Origin: Streptomyces sp. LUP47B
GTDB taxonomy: Bacteria > Actinomycetota > Actinomycetes > Streptomycetales > Streptomycetaceae
DNA length: 64,000 nucleotides
Assembly: GCF_001746295.1 (NCBI RefSeq)
Contig: NZ_MJAH01000006.1
Coordinates: 258,751-322,750 of the forward strand
Reading direction: 5' to 3'
Shown: positions 17,576-24,572 of the stretch, piece after piece
Position numbering within the stretch: position 1 is the stretch's first letter
Layout: each line of letters starts with the position of its first letter
Position numbers and translations under genes: made by a program
The notes under the pieces: model-generated
Databases searched by the model: none
Seen by the model: the letters and a program-made list of their open reading frames with translations, nothing else
Told to the model about the DNA's origin: nothing

Positions 17576-17702
17576 AGGTCCGCTCCTTTCCGTAGTCGTC
17601 ACATCCCTTGCATGCGCATGAAGAGTCAACTCGCCTGGTGGGCGCGTGGGGAGAGTGTGCGACGGGCATATGCGGGCCCGGCGTGCACACGGTGTGTGAA
17701 TG

Positions 17703-17740
17703 ACACGGGCCCGGCACTCGTGAGAGGGCCGGGCCCGTGT
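17703..17740 (-). terminator. Strong hairpin terminator after the 3-hydroxyacyl-CoA dehydrogenase gene
   Basis: A perfect 13-bp stem ACACGGGCCCGGC / GCCGGGCCCGTGT with a 12-nt loop, 45 bp downstream of the leftward dehydrogenase stop. It would also isolate the small membrane protein gene from upstream reading. Confidence 0.8.
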
Positions 17741-17785
17741 TCGTAGCACTGTGTCATCAGCACCCTGGAACGGACAGGGTGCGGG

Positions 17786-18661
17786 TCAGTCGTAGCTGTA
17801 GAAGCCCGAGCCGGACTTCCGGCCGAGCCGGCCCGCGTCGACCATACGCTGGAGCAGCGGGGGAGCGGCGTACAGCGGCTCCTTGTACTCCTCGTACATC
17901 GAGAAGGCGACCGAGGCGACGGTGTCCAGGCCGATCAGGTCGGACAGCTTCAGCGGGCCCATCGGGTGGGCGCAGCCCAGCTCCATGCCGTTGTCGATGT
18001 CCTCGCGGCTCGCGATACCCGACTCGAACATCCGGATCGCGGACAGGAGATACGGGATCAGCAGCGCGTTGACCACGAAGCCGGAGCGGTCCTGGGCGCG
18101 GATCGCGTGCTTGCCGAGCAGCTTCTCGGCGAACTGCTGGGCGCGGGCCAGCGTGCCCTCGGACGTCGTGAGCGCCGGGATCAGCTCGACGAGCTTCTGC
18201 ACCGGGGCCGGGTTGAAGAAGTGGATGCCGACGACCTGGTCGGGCCGCGAGGTGGCCACCGCCAGCCGCACCAGCGGGATGGACGAGGTGTTGGAGGCCA
18301 GGATCGCGTCCGGGCGGGTCACCACCTGGTCGAGCACCTGGAAGATCTCGGTCTTGACCTGCTCGTTCTCCACGACGGCCTCGATGACCAGGTCGCGGTC
18401 GGCGAACTCGCCGAGGTCGGTGGTGAAGCTCAGACGGGCCTGCGTCTCCGCCAGCTCGTCCGCCGTGATCTTGCCGCGTTCGGCGGCCTTCGTCAGGGAG
18501 TTGAACAGCCGGGTGCGGCCGATCTCCAGGGCCTCGCCGGTGGTCTCGGCGACCTTCACGTCCAGGCCGGCGCGGGCGCACACCTCGGCGATGCCCGCCC
18601 CCATCTGGCCGCAGCCCACCACTCCGACGCGCGCGATGTCTCCCGCCGGGAAGTCCGTCAC
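17786..18661 (-). CDS. 3-hydroxybutyryl-CoA dehydrogenase (3-hydroxyacyl-CoA dehydrogenase)
   Basis: 291 residues from GTG 18661 (AAGGGA 6 nt upstream; the frame stays open to 18742). N-terminal Rossmann fold with GCGQMGAGIAEVCARAG. The HCDH signature region VGIHFFNPAPVQKLVELIPA holds the catalytic His, with the catalytic Glu just before it in RDLVIEAVVENEQVK-type sequence. The C-terminal domain (DRSGFVVNALLIPYLLSAIR; MELGCAHPMGPLKLSDLIGL) completes the family. It oxidises or reduces (S)-3-hydroxyacyl-CoA with NAD(P) in fatty acid or butyrate/ethylmalonyl metabolism. Monofunctional, not fused to an enoyl-CoA hydratase. Confidence 0.9.
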   Translation of the reverse strand: MTDFPAGDIARVGVVGCGQMGAGIAEVCARAGLDVKVAETTGEALEIGRTRLFNSLTKAAERGKITADELAETQARLSFTTDLGEFADRDLVIEAVVENEQVKTEIFQVLDQVVTRPDAILASNTSSIPLVRLAVATSRPDQVVGIHFFNPAPVQKLVELIPALTTSEGTLARAQQFAEKLLGKHAIRAQDRSGFVVNALLIPYLLSAIRMFESGIASREDIDNGMELGCAHPMGPLKLSDLIGLDTVASVAFSMYEEYKEPLYAAPPLLQRMVDAGRLGRKSGSGFYSYD

Positions 18662-18843
18662 TTCGTCCCTTTCGCTGATCTTCACCTGGTGGCAGGTCGG
18701 CCGTGGTCCGGTTCCTGCTCCGTTCGTGCACGTTACTCCCAAGTATCGATGATCGATCGTCGGGGGCCGTCATCCGTCGGGCATTCTGGGGCGCGGAGAC
18801 GATCCGTGACCGAGCGGATCCATGGTGTTGGGGGAGTGTGCAC

Positions 18844-20103
18844 ATGGGGCGTCTGTCGCGCCGGGCCTTCGCGTTGGCCGCGCTGTCGACCATGACCTCG
18901 GCCTCGGGAGCGGCGGCGGCACCGCGGCATCCGAGGCGGGCGGCGGCCGGGATGCGGGGGGTGTGGCTCGCCACCGTGTCCAACCGGGACTGGCCGTCCA
19001 AGCCGGGGCTGACCGCCGTACAGCAGCGCGCGGAGCTGATCGCCCACCTCGACCGGGCGGCGGCGGACCGTCTCAACGCGGTGATGTTCCAGGTACGGCC
19101 CACCGCCGACGCCCTGTGGCCCTCGCCGTACGAGCCATGGTCGCAGTACCTCACCGGGACCCAGGGCAGGAACCCCGGCTGGGACCCGCTCGGCACGGCC
19201 GTGGCCGAGGCGCACCGGCGGGGCCTGCAACTGCACGCCTGGTTCAACCCGTACCGCATCGCCAACCACAGCGATCCGACGAAGCTGGTCGCCTCCCACC
19301 CCGCCCGCACCCACCCGGACTGGGTGGTGACGTACGGCGGAAAGCTCTACTACAACCCCGGCCTGCCCGAGGTCCGCGCCTTCGTCCAGGACGCGATCCT
19401 CGACGCGGTGCGCAAGTACCCGGTGGACGCGGTCCACTTCGACGACTACTTCTACCCGTACCCGGTGGCCGGGCAGACCTTCGACGACGACGCGGCCTAC
19501 GATGCGTACGGCGGCGCCTTCGCGAACCGGGCCGACTGGCGGCGGGACAACATCGACAAGCTGGTCCTGGAGACCGCGGCCCGCATCAAGCGGATCCGGC
19601 CCACCGCACAGTTCGGCATCAGCCCCTTCGGGGTGTGGCGCAACGCCGCCACCGACCCGCTCGGCTCGGACACGCGCGCGGGTGTGCAGTCCTACGACGA
19701 CAACTTCGCGGACACCCGCAAGTGGGTGCGCGAGGGCTGGATCGACTACCTCGTGCCGCAGCTCTACTGGAACATCGGTTTCGCCGCCGCCGACTACGCG
19801 AAGCTGGTGCCCTGGTGGGCGAAGCAGGCGCAGGGGAGCAGGACGAAGCTCTACCTGGGCGAGGCCCTCTACAAGGCCGGGGACCCGGCGCAGCCCGCGG
19901 CCTGGCAGGACCCCGCGGAACTGTCCCGGCACCTCACGCTCGCGCGCGACCGCAAGCAGGTGCGCGGGCATGTCTTCTTCGCCGCGCGGGAGGTCTCCTC
20001 GGACCCGATCGGGGCGATGGCGCGGGTGGTCGCCGACCACTACCAGGGGCCGGCGGTTCCCCCGCGCCGTGTCACCGGCCGGTCTGCTGGAAGCGGTGCC
20101 TGA
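18844..20103 (+). CDS. Tat-exported GHL10 (DUF187) glycoside-hydrolase-like protein
   Basis: 419 residues from ATG 18844 after GGGGGAG. Twin-arginine signal LSRRAFALAALSTMTSASGA with alanine-rich cleavage region. The mature TIM-barrel domain shows family signatures MRGVWLATVSNRDWPS, VMFQVRPTADALW, LHAWFNPYRIAN, AVHFDDYFYPYP and YLVPQLYWNIGF. GHL10 proteins are presumed extracellular polysaccharide hydrolases with unknown substrate. The last 32 bp overlap the convergent DUF1918 gene. Confidence 0.87.
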   Translation: MGRLSRRAFALAALSTMTSASGAAAAPRHPRRAAAGMRGVWLATVSNRDWPSKPGLTAVQQRAELIAHLDRAAADRLNAVMFQVRPTADALWPSPYEPWSQYLTGTQGRNPGWDPLGTAVAEAHRRGLQLHAWFNPYRIANHSDPTKLVASHPARTHPDWVVTYGGKLYYNPGLPEVRAFVQDAILDAVRKYPVDAVHFDDYFYPYPVAGQTFDDDAAYDAYGGAFANRADWRRDNIDKLVLETAARIKRIRPTAQFGISPFGVWRNAATDPLGSDTRAGVQSYDDNFADTRKWVREGWIDYLVPQLYWNIGFAAADYAKLVPWWAKQAQGSRTKLYLGEALYKAGDPAQPAAWQDPAELSRHLTLARDRKQVRGHVFFAAREVSSDPIGAMARVVADHYQGPAVPPRRVTGRSAGSGA

Positions 20104-20272
20104 TCTCGGTGTCGGGGCCGGGTGAGCACACGCCCTCGTGCCCGTCCTCGAAGCGGACGCGGTACGGGGGGTTGCCCCCGTGACCCAGCACTTCGACGAT
20201 CTCACCGACCTTGTCCTGCTGTCCGACCACCCTGCCGTGCTGGACAAGCTGGTCGCCCACGGTTGCAAGCAT
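20072..20272 (-). CDS. DUF1918 domain protein
   Basis: 66 residues from ATG 20272. A single SH3-like DUF1918 domain: MLATVGDQLVQHGRVVGQQD then KVGEIVEVLG and YRVRFEDGHEGVCSPGPDTE. Small actinobacterial proteins of this family are of unknown function. Its 3' end overlaps the end of the GHL10 gene by 32 bp on the opposite strand. Confidence 0.85.
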   Translation of the reverse strand: MLATVGDQLVQHGRVVGQQDKVGEIVEVLGHGGNPPYRVRFEDGHEGVCSPGPDTEIRHRFQQTGR

Positions 20273-20363
20273 CTGGGGCCTCCTCACCAAGTGCGGGAGC
20301 AGCGGTCCGTGGCCCCGATTCTACGGCGCGGGGACGCGGTTGGGACCGGCGCGTGCGCGCCGT

Positions 20364-21275
20364 TCAGCCCCGCGCCCGCTGGGTGACGGCGATGCACACG
20401 AGCACCGCCGCGGCCGTCAGCGGGGCGGCCACCGTCAGGTGCTCGCCGAGCAGCAGCACCGACCACACCAGTGTGAGCAGGGGTTGGGCCAACTGCAACT
20501 GGCTGGCCTTGGGGATGCCGATCGCCGCCATGCCCCGGTACCAGACGACCAGGCCGAGGAACTGCGAGCCGACCGCCACCCACAGCAGCCCGGCGACGCT
20601 GTGCGCGGTGAGGTGCACCGGTTCGTACGCCAGCGCGAACGCCGCCGCGGGCACGCCGATCGGCAGGCACAGCACCAGCGCCCAGGCGATGACCTGCCAG
20701 CCGGGCATGACCCGGGCCAGCCGGCCGCCCTCGGTGTAGCCGGCGGCGCACACCAACAGCGCGGCGAAGAGATACAGGTCGGCGGTGGTCACGGCGCCCC
20801 CGCTCTGCTGCACGGTGAAGGCGACCACCGCGGCCGCGCCCGCGAGGGCGGCCGCCCAGAAGGTGCGCGAGGGGCGGGTGCCCATGCGCAGGGCCGACAG
20901 CAGTGCCGTCGTCAGGGGGAGCAGACCCACCACGACGGCGGCGTGCGCGGTGGTCGACGTCCGCAGGGCGAGCGTGGTCAGCAGCGGGAAGCCGACGACG
21001 ACCCCGGCGGCGACGACCGCGAGCCCCGGCCGGTCGCGGCGGCTCGGCATCGGCACCCGCAGCGCCGACAGACAGCCCGCGGCGACGAGGGCCGCGAGGA
21101 CACTGCGCACGGCGACGAGGGACCAGGGCCCGAAGCCCTCGAGGCCCCACGCCGTGGCGGGGAAGGTGAGTGAGAAGGCGGCGACGCCGAGAGCGGCCTG
21201 GAGGGTGCCGAAGCTCTTGGTGGGAGCGGGGACCGCTATCCCGGTCGGTGCGATAGCGCTACTCTGTACTCTCAT
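20364..21275 (-). CDS. EamA/DMT-superfamily transporter
   Basis: 303 residues with about ten hydrophobic helices arranged as two EamA repeats (first: ALGVAAFSLTFPATAWGLEG; second: LYLFAALLVCAAGYTEGGRL and GMAAIGIPKASQLQLAQPLL). Probable exporter of an amino acid or small metabolite. The ATG (21273-21275) overlaps by two bases the ATG of the divergent MocR gene (21274-21276). Divergent MocR/EamA pairs often connect to vitamin B6 or amino-acid metabolism; here this is inference. Confidence 0.9.
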   Translation of the reverse strand: MRVQSSAIAPTGIAVPAPTKSFGTLQAALGVAAFSLTFPATAWGLEGFGPWSLVAVRSVLAALVAAGCLSALRVPMPSRRDRPGLAVVAAGVVVGFPLLTTLALRTSTTAHAAVVVGLLPLTTALLSALRMGTRPSRTFWAAALAGAAAVVAFTVQQSGGAVTTADLYLFAALLVCAAGYTEGGRLARVMPGWQVIAWALVLCLPIGVPAAAFALAYEPVHLTAHSVAGLLWVAVGSQFLGLVVWYRGMAAIGIPKASQLQLAQPLLTLVWSVLLLGEHLTVAAPLTAAAVLVCIAVTQRARG

Positions 21276-21288
21276 GCAAGAGCGTAGC
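21258..21288. promoter_or_regulatory. Shared divergent start region and candidate MocR operator
   Basis: The tetramer CATG (21273-21276) carries the start codons of both divergent genes. Arms GCTAC (21258-21262) and GTAGC (21284-21288) with inner CTCT/AGAG form an inverted repeat centred on the start codons. TACTCT (21260-21265) and, on the other strand, TACGCT (complement of 21281-21286) sit at -10 distance from their ATG, so both transcripts would be leaderless. Confidence 0.5.
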
Positions 21289-22737
21289 AGCGTTACCGAA
21301 CTGGCAGAACAGCTGCGACGAGAGCTCGACCGCTACTCTCCCGGTGGAAAGCTCCCGTCGAGCCGGGCCCTGGTCGACCGGTTCAGGGTCAGCCCGGTGA
21401 CCGTCTCGCGTGCCCTCGCCCAGCTCGCCGCCGAGGGGCTGGTGGTCACCCGGCCGGGCGCGGGCGCCTTCCGGGCGGCGGCGCGCACCCGGGCCGCTCG
21501 GGCCGGAGACACCTCCTGGCAGGAGGTCGCGCTCAGCGCGGACGGCGCCGCCGACCTCGTACCCCGCTCGGTGGACGCCTCAGGCGTCCTGGCCTCGCTG
21601 GCCGCCCCGCCGCCCGGGGTGGTCGAGTTCAACGGCGGCTATCTCCACCCCTGTCTGCAGCCCGAGCGCGCGATGTCCGCGGCTCTGGCCCGCGCCGGCC
21701 GCCGCCCCGGCGCCTGGGGCCGACCGCCGACGGAGGGTCTGCCGGAACTGCGCGAGTGGTTCGCGCGGAACATCGGCGGCGCCGTCACGGCCGCGGAGGT
21801 GCTGATCACCGCGGGCGGCCAGTCGGCTCTTACGACCGCCTTGCGTGCCCTGGCCCCGCCCGGTGCGCCCGTGCTCGTCGAGTCGCCCACCTATCCGGGC
21901 ATGCTGGCGATCGCGCGCTCCGCCGGCCTTCGCCCCGTCCCCGTCCCGGTCGACGCGGACGGCGTGAGACCGGCCCTGCTCGCCGACGCCTTCCGGGCGA
22001 CCGACGCCCGGGTGTTCGTCTGCCAGCCGCTGTTCCAGAACCCGACCGGCGCGGTGCTGGCCCCCGAGCGCCGGGGCGAGGTGCTGCGCATCGCCCGCGA
22101 GGCCGGCGCCTTCGTCGTCGAGGACGACTTCGTACGACGGCTCGTGCACGAGGACGCCGGCCCGCTGCCGCGTCCGCTGGCCGCCGACGATCCCGACGGA
22201 GTCGTCGTCCATGTCGGCTCCCTGACCAAGGCGACCTCGCCCAGCTTCCGGGTGAGCGCGCTCGCCGCACGCGGCCCGGTGCTGGAGCGGCTCCGCGCAA
22301 TCCAGATCGTCGACACCTTCTTCGTCCCCCGCCCGCTCCAGGAAGCGGCCCTGGAACTCGTCGGCTCCCCGGCCTGGCCCCGTCATCTGCGCACGATCTC
22401 GGCGGAGTTGAAGGCCCGCCGGGACGCCATGACCGCCGCCCTCCGCCTCGACCTGCCCGAACTGGCCCTCCCGAACATCCCGTCGGGCGGCTACCACCTC
22501 TGGCTCCGCCTCCCGGACGGCACGGACGAGACCGCCCTGACCGCCGCGGCCCTGCGCGCGGGCGTCGCGATCACCCCCGGCCGCCCGTACTTCAGCGCGG
22601 AACCTCCGGCGGCCCACGTCAGGTTGAGCTTCGCGGCGGTGGCCGGGGTGGGGGAGATCGCGGAAGGGGTACGGCGCCTGCGCACGGCCTGTGACGAGGT
22701 GCGGCCGGCGAAAAGCGCTCGACTCCCCCTTCCGTGA
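21274..22737 (+). CDS. MocR/PdxR-type GntR-HTH aminotransferase-fold regulator
   Basis: 487 residues. N-terminal GntR winged helix (LRRELDRYSPGGKLPSSRAL; FRVSPVTVSRALAQLAAEGL) followed by an aminotransferase class I/II domain with PLP-contact segments LITAGGQSALTTALRAL, QPLFQNPTGAVLAPE, VEDDF and the Schiff-base lysine in VGSLTKATSPSFRVS. MocR proteins use PLP or its adducts as effectors. The gene is head-to-head with an EamA transporter whose start codon it overlaps, so it probably controls that transporter and itself. Confidence 0.9.
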   Translation: MQERSSVTELAEQLRRELDRYSPGGKLPSSRALVDRFRVSPVTVSRALAQLAAEGLVVTRPGAGAFRAAARTRAARAGDTSWQEVALSADGAADLVPRSVDASGVLASLAAPPPGVVEFNGGYLHPCLQPERAMSAALARAGRRPGAWGRPPTEGLPELREWFARNIGGAVTAAEVLITAGGQSALTTALRALAPPGAPVLVESPTYPGMLAIARSAGLRPVPVPVDADGVRPALLADAFRATDARVFVCQPLFQNPTGAVLAPERRGEVLRIAREAGAFVVEDDFVRRLVHEDAGPLPRPLAADDPDGVVVHVGSLTKATSPSFRVSALAARGPVLERLRAIQIVDTFFVPRPLQEAALELVGSPAWPRHLRTISAELKARRDAMTAALRLDLPELALPNIPSGGYHLWLRLPDGTDETALTAAALRAGVAITPGRPYFSAEPPAAHVRLSFAAVAGVGEIAEGVRRLRTACDEVRPAKSARLPLP

Positions 22738-22754
22738 CTGCCAAGGTCACGCCC

Positions 22755-23195
22755 ATGACCGACACCCCGCCTCTCGCCGAGGGCTACGAGATCTCCACCG
22801 ACCCCGACCGCATCGACGCCGGGCGGGTGCACCACTGGCTGTCGACCGACGCGTACTGGGCGATGGGCCGGCCGCGGGAGAAGCAGGACCGGGCGATCGC
22901 CGGGTCGCTCAACTTCGGGGTGTACGCGGTGGAATCGGGGGATCAGGTGGCCTATGCCCGTGTGATCACTGATCTGGCCAGTTTCGCCTGGCTGTGCGAC
23001 GTGTACGTGGACCGGTCCGTGCGGGGCGAGGGGATCGGTACGGCGTTGGTCGGTGCCGTGCGCGAGCACCTGCGGCCCCACGGCCTCAAACGCATTCTGC
23101 TCGCCACCCACGACGCCCAAGGGGTGTACGAGAAGCTGGGGTTCGCGCCGCTCGCCGAGCCGGACCACTGGATGGCGCTCGTCTTCGGGCAGTGA
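22755..23195 (+). CDS. GNAT family N-acetyltransferase
   Basis: 146 residues from ATG 22755 (AAGGT upstream; an in-frame GTG at 22734 overlaps the MocR stop and is less likely). Acetyl-CoA binding signature DVYVDRSVRGEGIGTALVGA, i.e. R-x-x-G-x-G/A, plus the usual C-terminal VYEKLGFAPL. The N-terminal HHWLSTDAYWAMGRPREKQD resembles YjaB/ArgA-related GNATs. Substrate unknown; close spacing suggests co-transcription with MocR. Confidence 0.87.
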   Translation: MTDTPPLAEGYEISTDPDRIDAGRVHHWLSTDAYWAMGRPREKQDRAIAGSLNFGVYAVESGDQVAYARVITDLASFAWLCDVYVDRSVRGEGIGTALVGAVREHLRPHGLKRILLATHDAQGVYEKLGFAPLAEPDHWMALVFGQ

Positions 23196-23268
23196 GCCCC
23201 GGCGCACCCTGGGTAACTCCCCGGTAACGCCTCTTGACCTGCGCACTTTCGCGGCTCACGATCGCCGC

Positions 23269-23862
23269 ATGCAACTTCGGGTCACGTTCGTCGCCGCCGC
23301 GCGCAGCTCCTCGCTGCTCGCCGAGCGGTTCGAGGACGACCGTCCGCTCGACCAGGCCGGCTGGGACGAGGTGCTGGGTGTGGCGCACGATCTGCTGCCG
23401 CTCGCGGCGGCCGAGCTGCGGTACTGCTCGCCCACTCCGCGCAGCCGTGCCACCGGCGACGCGCTCGGGTACTCACCTCTGGTCCAACTCGCGCTGCGCG
23501 ACTGTGACATGGGGCGCTGGCGCGGGTTGACCCTCGGCGAGGCGATGGCCCGCGAGCCGGAGTCCGTGGACGCCTGGCTCGCCGACCCGCGGGCGACCCC
23601 GCACGGCGGCGAGTCACTGCTCGACTTCATCACCCGCGTCGGCGGCTGGCTCGACACCCGGCCCGTCGGCGACGGAGGCCGTATCGTCGCCGTCGCCGAA
23701 CCCGCCGTGATCCGCGCCGCCCTGGTCTACGCGCTGAAGGCCCCGCCCTCGACCTACTGGAACATCGACGTCCGTCCCCTGTCGGCGACCACCGTGACCG
23801 GCAGGGCCGGCCGCTGGAACCTCCGCTTCGAGGGCGCCCCGGCCCAGCCTGTGCGGACGTAG
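23269..23862 (+). CDS. Histidine-phosphatase-fold protein lacking both catalytic histidines
   Basis: 197 residues from ATG 23269. Overall pattern follows the histidine phosphatase (phosphoglycerate mutase-like) family: CSPTPRSRATGDAL, LRDCDMGRWRGLTLGEAM and PHGGESLLDFITRVGGWLD. However, the catalytic RHG at the N-terminus reads AAARSSS (TFVAAARSSSLLAERF), and the second catalytic His position reads AVAEPAVIRAAL. So it is probably not a phosphatase by the usual mechanism. Related proteins occur near cobalamin/cobalt genes in actinobacteria as I recall, but none is visible here. A TTGACC at 23234 suggests its own promoter with a very short leader. Confidence 0.75.
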   Translation: MQLRVTFVAAARSSSLLAERFEDDRPLDQAGWDEVLGVAHDLLPLAAAELRYCSPTPRSRATGDALGYSPLVQLALRDCDMGRWRGLTLGEAMAREPESVDAWLADPRATPHGGESLLDFITRVGGWLDTRPVGDGGRIVAVAEPAVIRAALVYALKAPPSTYWNIDVRPLSATTVTGRAGRWNLRFEGAPAQPVRT

Positions 23863-23957
23863 CCAGGGGCTGGGCGTGGTGGGCCGCCGACCGTCGTGCG
23901 GGTGTCCGTCGAGTCGTCGGCCGCCTCGTGCCGGTGGCAGCCGGTGCTCTCGTGCGG

Positions 23958-24434
23958 TCAGTGGTCGGGCGTGCCGTCCGCGTGGCCGCCGGTGGGCTCG
24001 CGCGTGTAGTGGGTCGTCAGGACCAGGTCCTTCGCCGGGCCGTCGACCCGCCACACCGTGCGCCAGCGGTCCGGGTCCAGGACGCTGAACTCGCCGCGGT
24101 AGAGGTCCGCCACGCAGGGGTGGTCGGCGACATGGTGGCCGGTCGTCAGGTCCAGGTGGTGGAAGGGCCGCCCGTCGGAGAAGCGGACGTCGACCGTGCC
24201 CGGTGTCCCGCCCGGCAGGAAGCGCAGCGTCCGTTCCGCGGGGCGCGGGACGCCCTGCCAGACGAAGACGCCCGACTCCCGGGACAGCAGTCCGCCGTCC
24301 TCCAGTCGGCCGAAAGCCGTCGTACCGGAGAACTCCCCTTCGGCTCCGCTCGCCAGATCCCGCACGGTCCGCTCGGTCCGCCAGTTGCCGGCCAGATACG
24401 TCAGCGCATCCGCCACTGGCCAGAACTCGCCCAT
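23958..24434 (-). CDS. DUF6314 family protein
   Basis: 158 residues from ATG 24434 (GAGGGA 4 nt upstream; frame open to 24524). Conserved blocks LAGNWRTERTVRDLASGAEG, FSGTTAFGRL, GVFVWQG, FLPGGTPGTVDVRFSDGRPF and HPCVADLYRGEFSVL define this uncharacterised lipocalin-like beta-barrel family. No signal peptide. Divergent from the arabinofuranosidase gene. Confidence 0.75.
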   Translation of the reverse strand: MGEFWPVADALTYLAGNWRTERTVRDLASGAEGEFSGTTAFGRLEDGGLLSRESGVFVWQGVPRPAERTLRFLPGGTPGTVDVRFSDGRPFHHLDLTTGHHVADHPCVADLYRGEFSVLDPDRWRTVWRVDGPAKDLVLTTHYTREPTGGHADGTPDH

Positions 24435-24505
24435 CCGTCCCTCACTTCCGACACTTTCGGTCCCGCGCGACCCGTTGACGCTCCCCGGCCCCCTCCCTAT
24501 CTTGC

Positions 24506-24542
24506 CGTTCGAAGTGCTGATCATCGTTTCGTATTTCGAACG
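24506..24542. promoter_or_regulatory. Candidate operator upstream of GH51 gene
   Basis: CGTTCGAA (24506-24513) and TTCGAACG (24535-24542) are an inverted pair of 8-bp arms 21 bp apart, lying 31-67 bp before the arabinofuranosidase ATG. The inner part also contains TTCG-N5-CGAA. Such arms resemble sites for LacI/ROK-type sugar repressors; no regulator gene is adjacent, so this is only suggestive. Confidence 0.4.
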
Positions 24543-24572
24543 TCACCTTCGACAGAGAGCCGCGGAGTATTC

